Part shown: positions 11,640-23,231 of the stretch, piece by piece | Position numbering within the stretch: position 1 is the first letter of the stretch | Layout: every line of letters begins with the position of its first letter | DNA from: Cryptomeria japonica | Taxonomy: Eukaryota; Streptophyta; Pinopsida; Cupressales; Cupressaceae | Direction: 5' to 3' | Assembly: GCF_030272615.1 (NCBI RefSeq) | Contig: NC_081409.1 | Span: 647,626,468-647,690,467, forward strand | DNA length: 64,000 nt | The notes under the pieces: model-generated | What the model saw: only the letters and a program-made list of their open reading frames with translations | Database searches by the model: none | What the model was told of the DNA's origin: nothing | Translations under genes and position numbers: made by a program

Positions 11640-12192
11640 TGTCTTTGGATGTAATTAAAGTTAACATTAATTGGTTGGAAATAATTAAAGCCTATAGGAA
11701 GTAGATTTGGAGGCATGGGAGCTTGCTTGGTTGTTATTGGAAAATTTCTACTCAACCAATCTGCTACAATATTTTCTTTCCCTGGAATATGCTGAATAGT
11801 ATGATTAAACAGGTTGAAATAATATTGTCATTATACATACTTGCCTTTCCCATCCTTGCAGCCATGATCATCTTTGCATGTTAAGAATCTAGTACAATCT
11901 GTTTTTTATAATGAAGTATTTCAGATGCATGAGTTTCAGAGAAAACTTTTCTAGACATTTATTTACCCCATATATCTCTTAATCTGATGAACTCCATGTT
12001 TGGGCTCCTTCATAAAATAGCCCGTTCTGTTACAAGTTATTTTCCTTCTTTTGCAAAGCAGAGAACACCTCCCCTGCATAATCAAGGCATCAGTGTAGAG
12101 CACAAAATCTTTTGTTGTTGGCACATGTAGGGTAGGAAGACTACTGAATTTCGTTTTGATTTTCTCAATTGCTGTTGTATGTTCTTTCCAAG
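11640..12192 (-). pseudogene. RNase H remnant of a reverse-transcribing element (Ty3 or caulimovirid type)
   Basis: The minus strand reads AIEKIKTKFSSLPTLHVP followed by DFVLYTDA and GYFMKEPKHGVHQ. This is the layout of the RT-connection to RNase H transition in Ty3-like and caulimovirid polyproteins (K..LS.LP.L..P, then the TDA with the first catalytic Asp). Further downstream on the minus strand, HAKMIMAARMGKASM and a frame reading SIFQGKKIL fit the later part of RNase H. Stops break it repeatedly. An old endogenous caulimovirid-like copy is possible but not shown; no movement or coat protein is visible. Confidence 0.45.
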
Positions 12193-12621
12193 AAAAAAAA
12201 AAAAAAAAGTTTCTTGAGAAGTTGTTGAAGGGATTTATGGTCTATACCGGTATTTGGATAAAAGTTACTTGCATAATTAAAATTCTTAAGAAAGCTTGGA
12301 GGTTTTTTTTATCAAATAAACACTCAAAAGCCGAGGCGTTCTCTTTTATGTAAGGTCTAGAATGTCATTATTTATAATCATTCTTAAGAATATAAAATTA
12401 ATAATACAAAATTGAGTTTTATTTATAAAAAATTCAACATTTTTTACAATATCCTAAATTTTTGTGAGATGATTAAGCTAATCTTTTGAAATAAAGGAGG
12501 GGTTAAAATTTATTCAAAGCAAAACAAGTACAAAGCAAGGGCCTCAAACAGCCCTGTCAAGATCCACTAAGTGATCTAACTGATGAGACAAATCTAGGGG
12601 TAATTGACCCTTATCCACAAT

Positions 12622-13095
12622 TTACCAATTATGCATGTGCTCAGAAGCCCATTTGGCGAGAGAATCGACAACACCATTCCACTCCCTAGGGATATGCGTG
12701 AAAGAAACAGAAACCAAAGAATCACACAAATGAAGAATCTGTTTAACAACCAAACTCAACTGACAGCTAACATCCGAAGAATGCTGTCGAGTCAGCAAAT
12801 TCACCACCACTTGAGAATCAGATTCACAAATGAGCCTAGTCCAGCCAAGAGCACAAGCACGCTCCACAACAAATAAAATGGCGAGAGCCTCCATCAAATT
12901 ATTAGTGTGACAACCTTTATAAATAGAAAAGAGAAACTGAACGCTCCCCAAGCTATCTCTACCAATGCCACCAATACCAGCAGGATTAGGGTTTCCCCGA
13001 GAAGACCCGTTTGTGTTAATTCTTAGAATGCCCTGTTGAGGAGGACACCACCTCCCCACCCGATTTATCTTCCGAAGAGGGTGTCAACATCTATT
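12622..13095 (-). pseudogene. LINE copy B: RNase H domain with a lost catalytic Asp
   Basis: This is a type I RNase H at the end of ORF2, colinear with copy A. Glu (NNLMEALAIL), Asp (ICESDSQVVV) and the last Asp (EWNGVVDSLAKW) are present. The first catalytic Asp reads Asn here (RINTNGSSRGNP; codon at 13009-13011 is AAC on the minus strand), where copy A has Asp. A single G-to-A change on the coding strand explains this and should abolish metal-dependent cleavage. Confidence 0.85.
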
Positions 13096-13097
13096 TC

Positions 13098-14064
13098 TCA
13101 TGAGTTAGCATTGTGGAGGAGGAAGATGGAGCCGGTTGTAGTAACTAACATCACCTGGATCCACAGTCTCAGACAAATCACATTTTGCAGAAATAGTCTA
13201 TCCCAAAGAGTGGAGGATTCTCCACCACAAGGGGTGGATTCCCAGCAACACATCTTGAAAAATCCGATGATTCCTCTCCAACCAAATATGCCAAATAATA
13301 AAAGAAGGGCCAAGAGACCAAGCAACTTGAAGAAATGAGGTTTTGGTTGGGACCGTGCTCCAACGTGCGAAAAACTCAGCCAAAGAAGAGACATGCCAAT
13401 AGGATTGGTTCCACAACTCCCACCAAAAGTGCCAAATATGTCGAGAATACGAACATTGAAAGAAGAGATGAGAGACACTCTCTTCGCTTTTACAACACAA
13501 CACACATCGAGGGGCCCTGAAAACCACGCTTACATAAATTATCCCAGGTGAGGCACCGGTTGTGGACCACAAGCCACATGAAAAAATTACACTTTGGCCA
13601 AGAGAACTTATACCAAACGTGCTTCCACCAAGGGACTTGAATGTCCCCAAAAATCTGCCGCACCAACTCAACATAGCTAGTAGAAACATAAAACTTTCCA
13701 GAAAGATCATTACTTGCCCAAGCCAAAACATCATTCCCTGCCAAGGTGGTTCACTCACGAGACTCAAGAATTTGAGTCAGCGCTTTTCTATCTTCCACAG
13801 AACCTCCAAGCGGCCATTCAGAAGGATTTTTCCAATGAAAACGAGCCACCAACCCTCCATTATGAGCCATCTTATAATGATCAACAGTATCCCAACTAGC
13901 AATAGTAAACATATCAGAAAGGGACTGAAGATGAGGATGAGTAGAAAGGATAGGAGGATGACCATCCTGGGAAAGCCTGTATGACAGATCCAAAAGAGCC
14001 CATTCTTAACTAATTGAGCCCCCAACTTCAAAGTATTCCATATCATAGAACCACGACCCTCCAT
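13098..14064 (-). pseudogene. LINE copy B: zf-RVT region
   Basis: A zinc-binding reverse-transcriptase-associated segment in alternating frames: WPKCNFFMWLVVHNRCLTW, then a Cys-rich stretch (MCVVL; CCKSEESVSHLFFQCSYSR), then HIWHFWWELW and HIWLERNHRIF. Frame changes near 13490 and 13750 break it. It connects RT to RNase H. Confidence 0.8.
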
Positions 14065-14067
14065 AGG

Positions 14068-15598
14068 TTAGCGAGGAACATCAAACAAATTAACATTTGG
14101 AAGATACTTATGGGTGAGAATACGAGCCCAAAGCTGATTCTGACTAGTGCACCAACACCAATATAACTTAGCAGCAAGAGGTTGCCCATTTAAAATAGCA
14201 GAACGTAAACCAAGTCCACCTTCATTCTTAGGCCTACACACAGTGTCCCACTTAACAAGGCTCCATTTAGCAGTTGACAAAGTCCCACTCCAAAGAAATT
14301 GTTGAGAGAGGGAATCAAATCCCCTAAGGAAATATATGGGAGCAACTTGAGCAAGACATCTGTAAATAAGCAAAGCTTGAACAACAGATTTTAAAAGTGT
14401 CAATCTAGTTGTAGTAGATAGCCATCGGTGAGTCCAATGATTAACCTTTTGACGCAACTTGTCAAGAAGAATCTGCTAAGAAGACTCGGGGTGTCTTCCA
14501 ACAGTAAGAGGAACACCCAAATAAACAAAGGGAAGAGACCCAACCTGAAACCGCAGAATATCAGCAATCCGCCTCTGAATGGCTTGAGGAGTATTAAAGA
14601 AGAAGATGGAAGATTTATGCTCATTGAATTTCTGACCAGAAGCAACAAGGTAAATATCTAAGGCATGCCAAAAAGATTCAGCTTCCCTAATACACGCCAA
14701 ACCCATAAGAGCGGTATCATCTACAAATTGGAGATGCAAGATCTGTGGTAAGCCATTGCCCCATTGCCAACCACGAATAAAGCCCTGAGAAGCACAAAAC
14801 TTAAGAAAATGACCCAGACCCCCAGCCATAATAATGAACAGGTAAGGCAAAAGAGTATCCCCTTGACAAAGACCATGGGAAACCCCAAAAGGCTCCGAAG
14901 ATTTGCCATTCACAATAACTGAGAAAGATGAAGTAACACAACTCATAGTCCAATTCACCCACTCTGCTAAAACCAAAGGCTAAAAGAGTACTCCACTTAA
15001 CTCTATCATATGCTTTGGCCATATCCAATTTGATGAACATAGCACGCTCCTTTGAGGTCGCCATAGAGTGAATAACCTCAGAAGCCACCACCACCCCATC
15101 CAGAATTTGTTTACTAGCCACAAAACGCCCTTGTTCCTCAGAGATCACAAGAGGAAGACAATTTTTGAGCCTCTTCGCAATCAGCTTAGTGATAATCTTA
15201 TGTACCACATTACAAAGAGCAATCGGGCAAAAAAACTCAAATTTATCAGCACCATCCTTTTTTGGAATGAGAATCAAGAAAACAAAATTCAAAGCTTGGA
15301 GCATCTGCTTACAATGAAGAGATTCCCGAACCATCTCCAATAAATCCAGATTAATAATATCCCAAAACTCTTGAAAAAATTCATCAGGAAAACCATCTGG
15401 GCTTGGAGCTTTACCTTTGTTCATTCCGAGCACAAAATCCTCTAACTCAGGCAATGAAATCGGACGAATGAAAGAGGCATTCATAGCATCTATCACCAAA
15501 GAGGGAATACAAGAGAGAATCAAATGCTCCTCGTCCACAACAGGTGGGGAATATTCAGTAAAAAGATCATAGTAGTAATGATGAGCCTCCCGAGACAT
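14068..15598 (-). pseudogene. LINE copy B: reverse transcriptase
   Basis: In minus-strand order: an N-terminal part (FVLGMNKGKAPSPDGFPDEF; LILIPKKDGADKFEF; KLDMAKAYDRVKW) at 15598-14990, a frameshift near 14975, then WTMSCVTSSFSVIVNG, a motif B altered to GLCQGDTLLPYLF, the FVDD catalytic box (LQFVDDTALMG), GSLPFVYLGVPL, and a thumb piece at 14457-14068 (WLSTTTRLTLLKSVVQALL; PKNEGGLGLRS). The RT core residues are preserved but the frame is not. Confidence 0.9.
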
Positions 15599-15600
15599 AG

Positions 15601-16195
15601 CTAACTGAGATGAAATCTGAAGCCCTTCTGAGGTAACTCGAGAAGAAATACACCCCTTATTACGACAAGCTTGAACTGAGTGATGAAGAAAAGCAGAATT
15701 CCTATCCCCTTCCTGAAGCCAGTCAAGCTAAGCCTTTTGTTTCCAAAAAATCTCCTCACGAAGCTCCCACTCCACATTGCGCACAACTTGGGATTCCGCC
15801 TTTCCAAGAGCCTCAGAGAAACCATTATCTCGTATCTGGCAAGTAATCACAGCAAGACGTTCCAAAGCACTCCTCTTCTTGGACTTAAGATGACCAAAGC
15901 ATGATATATTCCATCTCTTAAGGTGATATTTGACATATTGAAGTTTCTTAACAAAGAAATACATAGTTGTGCCAAAAGCAGGGCCTCCCTCTCTCCACCA
16001 CTTAGCCACTAAGTCATGCAGCGAAGAGTCCCGAAGCCACATAAGCTGAAATTTAAAAGGAGGATTCTTTGGAGCAGCAAAAGAAGTAGCAAAAAATTTA
16101 ATAGGCCAGTGATCAGAACCTTTCCAGTGTAGAATTTTGGAAATAGTAACCAAACCGCCACCAACCCAAAAATAGGAGACAAGAAACCTATCCAA
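15601..16195 (-). pseudogene. LINE copy B: linker between endonuclease and RT
   Basis: The minus-strand frame links the endonuclease end (ISKILHWKGSDHWPIKF, which carries the SDH catalytic motif) to RT through a helical, basic segment (FKFQLMWLRDSSLHDLVAKW; RSALERLAVITCQIRDN). Copy A lacks this part because it is truncated. Confidence 0.8.
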
Positions 16196-17000
16196 CCGTT
16201 CAGAAATTGCTTCCTCTCCACTTCATCTATTATTCCAAGTAAAAATCCCATTGGAAGGCTTAACATCCACTAATGCAAGCACATCCACGTGAGCTCAAAA
16301 AACATCAGAAGAAGGACCCAATCTAGGCAACCCTCCTCTCTTCTCCTCTAGACTCAACACAGAATTAAAATCCCCTCCCAAGATCCAAGGAAGATAAGGA
16401 GCACAAGAGTAGACAAACCTAAGATGTGCCCAAAGCTGGATTTTACCTCGGATATCAATGAGAGCATAAATATTTGTAATAAGAATAGTCTCCCTAGAGT
16501 CTAATGCGGAAGCAACCATGGAAATAGAAGAATGACTATAAATCCACCAAAGGGGAGAAATCTTACAAGGATCCCAAAAAAGAGCTAGACCTCCAGAATT
16601 ACCGTGAGAGCCAATGCATTGACACTGACTGAAATACCAAATATGAGAAGCACACTGAAGCATGACATCAACAGAAACCTTGGTCTCTTGAACACAAAAG
16701 ATGTCCGGAGAATGAACAGCAATCAAATCATTAATAGCCTTTTGACAGGAGGTGCTATAAACCCCCTTACATTCCAGGAGAGAACAATCATGGAGGAGAT
16801 GGGGAAAAGTGAGCATCAATGGTCTTAACAGACCCATAATCCACCCATAAATCTCCAGTAAGTTTAATCTTTTCAAGGTCCTTCTTTCTCCCAACTGTAG
16901 AAGGAGTAAAAGAACTTTTCTTGAGAGTGCGTTGTTGCACGCCGAGATTGTGAGAAGAACCCTTACTCCTATCACAAACTGCCTTAGCCAAATCTACAAG
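16196..17000 (-). pseudogene. LINE copy B: AP-type endonuclease
   Basis: Apurinic-type endonuclease of ORF2, which nicks the target DNA. Visible motifs are DIFCVQETKVS (catalytic Glu), ALFWDPCK, LITNIYAL, and WILGGDFNSVLSLEEKRGG (catalytic Asp/Asn). The matching SDH motif lies just downstream at about 16110. The N-terminus is interrupted by stops around 16790-16975. Confidence 0.85.
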
Positions 17001-18184
17001 AACCATGTCATCTTGCAAAGGCTCCTCCATGGTCACATTTTGATCCTGAACAACATGTGTATCATGCACCACAACAATATCTTGTGAAATGTGGGAGTCA
17101 GAACCTTAATCCTTAATCAGAACAACATCCACCAGAATTTCCTCCTCTAAGGCCAATGAATTCAATACCTTGAACCGATTGAGGCCCTCATCAGTTTGCC
17201 TATCTTTGAAAGATCTTTTCTGCCCATGATTCCTGGCCTGAGATTTAATAGGAACAAATCCTTCCTTATCCTTACCCAAATCAGTATCACTCATTGGAGA
17301 TTTCCTTGTGTTCTCTTCAGCCTCCTTAGGTGGTGAAGAAGGAGAGGACTTATCAGAACGGGAATTTTTATTTACCTTAGGACATTGCCATTGAAGATGT
17401 CCATATTCATGATAGACGCGACAACGGAAAGGCAAGGACTCATAATGAAGCGATTGAACCCAAGAAGAGGAACCGAGACAGATTTCAAGAGAATCCGGCA
17501 AGGGGTTATTCAAGTCAATTTCCACACAAATACGAGCATAAGAATTACCTTACGACCAAGGGTTTGTTGAGCCACCGCAACATGCTTCCCAAGCAAAGCC
17601 GCAATCTGCTGCAAAATATCATCCCTCCAAAACTCCAGTGGAAGTTGCGACAGGCGAACCCAAACAAGAACCCTAGAAGGTAATTCCTCAGCAGAATTAA
17701 AACCCATATGCTAAGGTTTGATAAATAGCCCCACATGATTATAGAAATAGGGTCCTCCCTCAAATACTCGATTTCAATCAGCAAGGTTGGTAAAAGAGAC
17801 CATAAAGTAGCTATTCGTAGCAAGCATAATATCCATCTCACCCTCAACTTGCCATGATCTTCTTATCCAGGCCTCCAATATCGATAGAGGAATACAAATG
17901 CCAAGAAATTTGCAAATGAGAGTGTGACGACTCCAATATGAGACATCGTCCATAACTGAATCCGAAGAAATAGCCAGAATTGGACGATCTTGACATCTAG
18001 GGAAGTAACCATTAACTTTCTTCATTCTTGAGCCCTCACCCTCATAAAAAGACTCCGGTTTTTGTGCACGCAAACTTGAAGAAGAGCCATGCAAACCTAA
18101 AGAGGACCCATTATGGGGCACCTCAGCCCCAGCTACTACCAGATTGGTGGATACCACCTGCGACATCATAGACAAAACCCCCAA
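17000..18184 (-). pseudogene. LINE copy B: ORF1 (DUF4283 plus zinc knuckle)
   Basis: An RNA-binding ORF1 of plant L1 type, in three frames. The N-terminal DUF4283-like region reads YWSRHTLICKFLGICIPLSI, WQVEGEMDIMLATNSYFMVS, SRVLVWVRLSQLPLEFW and IAALLGKHVAVAQQT. A zinc knuckle follows (RCRVYHEYGHLQWQCPK) in which the expected second Cys is Tyr, then a Ser/Lys-rich tail. Frame breaks lie near 17840, 17700 and 17520. Confidence 0.85.
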
Positions 18185-18459
18185 AAACTCACAAAAAACT
18201 ACTCACTCTTCAAAATAACCGCATCGAGGAACAAACTCTAGCAGAGCATCACTCTCAAACTAGCACCACCCACCAAGAAAGACCACCACCACAGGAAAAA
18301 GAAGAACAGATGAAAACATGGCCTCCTGAACACATTAAATCTCCCCTCATCGCAACCACAGGTAGCACCAAAGATTGAGCTAGGGCACGGGTACCCTAGC
18401 TCAGCTAGCTGAGCATGCAATCGCCATCCCCGTAGAATTTCATGAAAAAATCAAGTCCC
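18185..18459 (-). other. LINE copy B 5' untranslated leader
   Basis: This is the non-coding start of the LINE on the minus strand, beginning GGGACTTG and containing a short inverted repeat (AGCTAGCTGAGCTAGG region). No reading frame continues into ORF1 from here. Confidence 0.5.
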
Positions 18460-18510
18460 AAGCTAATCTCTTAAAGTAGTTTTAAAAATTAGAATATCAT
18501 CTATATATAC

Positions 18511-20001
18511 TGATGCACGCTAAAAAGGATGCAAGAAACATAAGATTCAAGCATTAGTGTTGTTAGTAGCAATAGAAAATGAAAGATAAATGAAACTATA
18601 ATCCTAAACATGCATACCAAGAGAGATAAAACAGATTATGGCAAAACAAAGAAAATGAAGGAATGAGATAAAACCCTCCTAGATGCCCTCCAACATGCTC
18701 ATAGTTGTTCCTCCCTTGTTTCTCTCCTCTCCAAATTCCACATGAGTGTAGCCCTCAGCTTTTTGCACTATTATGGATGTTTTATGGAGATTCAAGATTA
18801 TGAAAATGATTAATTATGCAAATGCAAAAAAGCTAAATATGAGAAAATACCTAATTTTCCTATGTTAATTTTATCCAAAATAACAAAGTAAAAATGCTCT
18901 TAAAATTGGTATAAGTTTGATGCATAAAAGATTTCTGGATTTGGATGAAAAAGGAATGGGCTCTATTTATAGGGAAAATTAGGGAAATGGATGGTTGAGA
19001 TTGAGTAATCTCAACAAAGGTCAGGATTGATAGGTTTATGATCCATGTGAGGGCTTTCAACCCAATCCCAGGATGACAAATGTCAACATGAGATGGCTTC
19101 AGAGAAGAGGGAAGAAGCATTAAATGCTTGAAATGACTTGAAGGTTACCTTAGGAGGTAAGGTTAGGCTTGATTTGAATGAATAAAGCTTTTATTGAATG
19201 AATAGTGCCTTTATCCAATGGACAAACTCTTGGGCAAGAGTTAGTGGGGATAACCATGGTCAAAGCAATAAATGCTTGAAGAGACCCTTGAGTCAAATGA
19301 GGGTTGAGTTAGAGGGAAAGTCTCTAACCATGTGGGTGAGTTGAGTTTAACCATTAATGGTTATGTAAGAGCCATAAATGGTTATGTAAGAGCTATTAAT
19401 GGTTTGGAGGACTTTGGGGGGTAAATTATTGAAGACATAAAGCCCTTTAATGCTTTTCAAAGACTTTGAGGCTTTGAGAAGTGACTTCAAGTTGTTTAGG
19501 AATGTGACGATAATTAGGGGATGGGATTAGGCTAATTTAGAATGGATCACAAGAATCTAGAATGGGTTAGAAGAGTCTAGAATGGGTTAGTAGAGTGTAG
19601 TGGGTTTGGTGGGTGAGAGAAAATAAGATTTTAATGAAAATAAAATTACTTTATTTCAACCAAAATTGTGCAACTTGCATTTGTAGGAGAATGCAAGTGG
19701 GGCGGGAGAGGGGGGGGGGGGGGAGTTTAGGGATTTAAATAAATATTTTGTTTATTTATTTAAGTGAGGAAAGGGGGTTAAATTAAATAAATGTGTTTTA
19801 TTCATTTAATTGATTGTTAGAGTGTGGTTTAATGAATTAATTTAAATAAATTGAATAATTTATTTAGTTAATAGAAGAAGAGGTTGAGGATGAATTAATT
19901 AAATATTAATTTAATTAATTATTGACTGATGGTTAAATAATCAAATAAATACTTAATGTTCATTTAATTAAGTGGATAGATTTATCATTTATGTGTCTAC
20001 A
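18511..20001 (-). mobile_element. 3' LTR of the Tat-lineage gypsy element
   Basis: On the minus strand it starts TGTAGACACATAAATG directly after a purine tract and ends ...GTGCATCA, about 1491 bp. It matches the solo LTR at 3459-4934 in start, layout and length. A run of G residues (about 19710-19725) and TTAATTAAT-rich blocks lie in U3. No second full LTR of this element is seen; its 5' side is lost beyond 34650. Confidence 0.8.
18964..18971 (-). promoter_or_regulatory. TATA box in the Tat 3' LTR
   Basis: TATAAATA on the minus strand (CCCTATAAATAGAG) sits at the same relative position as in the solo LTR at 3459-4934. It is the likely core promoter position of the family. Confidence 0.6.
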
Positions 20002-20010
20002 TTTTCCCCT
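20002..20010 (-). other. Polypurine tract of the Tat element
   Basis: The minus strand reads AGGGGAAAA immediately before the LTR TGTAGACAC. This is the plus-strand primer site of reverse transcription. Confidence 0.75.
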
Positions 20011-22130
20011 GTTTGAGACGGTGTGGTTTATCGCGTCGTTTCAAAGAAAGAAAAGTAGATATGAAGAAATATGCCCCATACATGTTAATTTAGTGGGTGG
20101 TATGCCCCTCGAGAGATTGGCCAAAAAATTTTGAAAAATCGGGCGATCTCTCTCGAAAAAAAGAAAAAAGTTAGAGGGAGGTAGAATAGACAAAATTAGA
20201 AATAATGGTGAAAGAATGGGAGAAGATGGAGTGAATACGAAGAAAGGGGAAGCCAGCGAGTACCCTTAGGTCAGGCAAGAGATACAGTGCAAATGTAATG
20301 TTTGTGTTGTTGATTGATATTGTACAATTGATCAAAATTGGTTGGACAATCTGGTGCAATCGGTTGAATTGCCCCGGTTGAGTCAAAGCATGACAGTTGA
20401 TGTCAGTTGGTTGCTTGGATAGGATAAAGTCCGAGTAAGTGAATCAAAGTGACCTGTTGTGACTTAGACAATTGATGTAATTGCCCGATGAAGTCAAGGT
20501 ATCTGAAGCAAAATACTTTTTGAGACTTAGCCAATTGATGTAATTGTCCGTTTTGATTGTGTTTGATTGGTTGTTCAATTGATAGTGTTTGTGTTGTAGG
20601 TTGTTTGTGGTGAATCATAGCAGCCCCATTGAGACTAGGTCATTGTGATAAATGCCTGTTGTAGTCTAGGATTGCCATAATTGATTATGTGATGAGACCT
20701 GAAGATACTTGATCAAAAAATATCTATTGATAGTCTAGGTGTGTGTGAGTCGATGTGCCTATGTAGACAGAGTAACTTGCTTTGCTTATAGGAGGACTTA
20801 GGATGGGAAACACAGCCCCTCCTGTTAGAGATGGATGGAGATGAACGTGGCTTGATTGGGTTGATGGGACATGATGAAAGGATTATGATGATGACCTAGA
20901 TAGGGAGGGTGAGAGGGGGATTCAATGTTAGATAGAAGGTATGGAGGAGCTAGGACCCATTACTATGGAAGAAGATAAAAAAAGAGAGAGTATCCATTAT
21001 TATTACTATGTATGAATGATATGCAACAATATGGATGTATGGATGGATGAAATGCAACAGAATGCAATATATATAGATGAGATGAAATGACGATCCATAG
21101 ATTATTTATAGTGCTTTATTTTCATCATCGAGCATGGTAGTATCCTTCTTGGCCGAGTTAGTAGAAACCAAGTTTGAGCATTTCACCTGTAAGCAAGCAT
21201 CACAGACAAGGAAAAGTTCCCCTCCATTTTGGTTCATGTGCAAATGGTTGAGGTTTACGCTGTAGTCAGTAAACCATAGTGATCTATGACTTTTTTTTTG
21301 CATAGGATACACCATTAGTACATGCCCTAGAACTTTATTGGAACAATCCACAAACAACAAACAAAAAGATATTAGGAACCATCTTGGCTTCTCTAATCAC
21401 TTGTGAATATCTTGGACCAAGTGCTTAGTAGCTTAACCAAATTTTCCTATCAAAGAAAATGTTATCATGTCTTGTCTCTATTGTGTGCAGATGTTTTGAT
21501 TGGTTGGTTGATTTGATAAGTGATCATCGTTTGAGTAGCTCAAAAATGTGTTGTTTGGTGTTTGTTGCGATGTGTATGTACAAATAATATTATATATTGC
21601 AATGTTTTTGATTGATTTTTTTTTTTTGACACGTTTTTGGATTTTGTGAGTGTTTTTGAATGTTTTTGGTATTTTCTGAGTTTTTATGAATGTTTTTGGT
21701 ATATTTCCATACAGTTTTGAATGAGGAACTCAATGAATCACAAGTAATGTAGAATCCACTTCCATTAGTAGGTTAAGAGCATTGCCCCCAGTTAGATGTT
21801 GCTATGAAAGCGGGTTGCAAGACACGTGAAGTACTAACCCTTATTGCAGATCAATAACAAGCCATGGTTTGAATGATAGATGAATGGATGAAATGGATGT
21901 GATCACAACGAGTTTGAAAGATAATGGAGCCATAGCCTTTACGAGTGGCACCTGTTTGCCAAGTTTTCACCATCATACTAACCCAAGACGTCACCGAAGT
22001 GGTCTTCAACGTTTGGATGCATGATTTGTCTTTACTATTTTCTTGATTTTTTTGTATTTTCTTCAGGTCATTTTTCTGAATGTTTTTGGTATTTTCTGAT
22101 ATATTGGAGAAGCCTGATGCTCTGCACAAC
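20011..22130 (-). other. Long 3' non-coding region of the Tat element
   Basis: About 2.1 kb lies between the integrase stop and the polypurine tract. It has no sustained frame and contains short imperfect repeats (CAATTGATGTAATTG words near 20470-20545; GAATGTTTTTGGTATTTTCTGA words near 21630-21720 and 22078-22100). Long non-coding 3' regions are characteristic of the Tat/Athila side of Ty3/gypsy. Confidence 0.7.
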
Positions 22131-23231
22131 TTATGTATGAAACCGTTTGAGGTGCATGCTGTTGATCAGATCTGTTAGTGGTTCTCCTTCTGAAGTTGCC
22201 AACTGATATGCCCTAGACCCGAATACAACAGTGATAACATATGGACCCAGCCAATTGGATTTAAACTTGCCCTGGTGTTCTCTATTTGGTTGGTTACGAG
22301 GATTCTCCATGAGGATAAGATCTCCTACCTCAAATATGCGAGGTTTGAATCGATGATTGTAGCTTCTGCTCATGCGTTGCTGATAGGCTTTTAGGTGGTT
22401 GTATGCAGCTTGTCGCCTTTCATCAAGCAGTTCCAAGTCCTGAAGACGTGAGACTTGATATGCTTCATTATCTATCAGATTGTGTAAAGAGACCCGTAGA
22501 GATGGTATTTCAACGTCAATAGGCAGGATGGCTTTTGCTCCATAAACCAGTGAGTAGGGGGTTGCGCTTGTAGGGGTTCGAATGCTAGTTCGATACACCC
22601 ATAGTGTTGGATTTAATTGAATGTGCCAATCATGACTAGCATCATTGATTGTCTTTTTGAGGATCCTCAATATATTCTTGTTTGATGCTTTGTCTTGACC
22701 ATTGCCTTGTGGGTAATAGGGGGTGGAAAAACGGTGTTGGATATGAAACTTTTCACAGAGCTCACAAACATCCTGATTTTTGAAAGGAAGGTCGTTACCT
22801 ATGATGATGGACATGGGTACACCATACCGGCAGATGATGTAATTAAGGATGAATGAGACATTTTGCTTGCCGGTGACTTGGGTAAGTGGAATGACTTCGA
22901 TCCATTTTGTGAAGTATTTTGTGGTGGTAATGATAAATTTATGGCTGTTGGATGAAGATGGATAGATTTTACCCACAAGATCAAGTCCCTATCGACAAAA
23001 GGGCCATGGCGTTGTGATAGGTTGCAATTCTTGTGCTGGGGCATGTATCAGATCTCCGTGAACTTGGTACTTCTTGCACTTTCTGACAAAGTAGTAGGAG
23101 TCTTTTTCCATGGTGGGCCAATAGTATCCAGCTCGCATGATTTTCTTTGCTAGTGAAGGACCCCTTGAGTGAGCCCCACAAATTCCTTCATGTACCTCTT
23201 CCAAGGCTTTTGTTATCTCATCTTGTTCCAA
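22131..23231 (-). pseudogene. Tat gypsy integrase
   Basis: The HHCC finger (VHEGICGAHSRGPSLAKKIM, then KCKKYQ where the second Cys is Tyr) is followed by the catalytic core and a long C-terminal domain (HRFKPRIFEVGDLILMENPR; GKFKSNWLGPYVI; LKRFHT and stop). The core looks inactive: the first Asp position reads TKYFTKWIEV, the SDNG position reads GNDLPFKN, and the Glu position reads NGQDKASNKNIL. There is no chromodomain, which fits Tat rather than chromoviruses. Confidence 0.9.

Larger units (their letters stand above)
12495..18459 (-). mobile_element. Near full-length L1-type LINE with RNase H (copy B)
   Basis: The element is about 5.97 kb on the minus strand. In transcription order it holds a 5' leader beginning GGGACTTG, ORF1 (DUF4283 and zinc knuckle), and ORF2 with AP-type endonuclease, reverse transcriptase, zf-RVT and RNase H, then a 3' UTR. 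It is flanked by imperfect ~20-bp direct repeats, AAGCTAATCTTTTGAAATAA (12475-12494) and AAGCTAATCTCTTAAAGTAG (18460-18479), as target-primed insertion produces. It is the same family as 6493-9520. Many stops and frameshifts make it dead. It lies just outside the 3' LTR of the Tat element. Confidence 0.88.
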
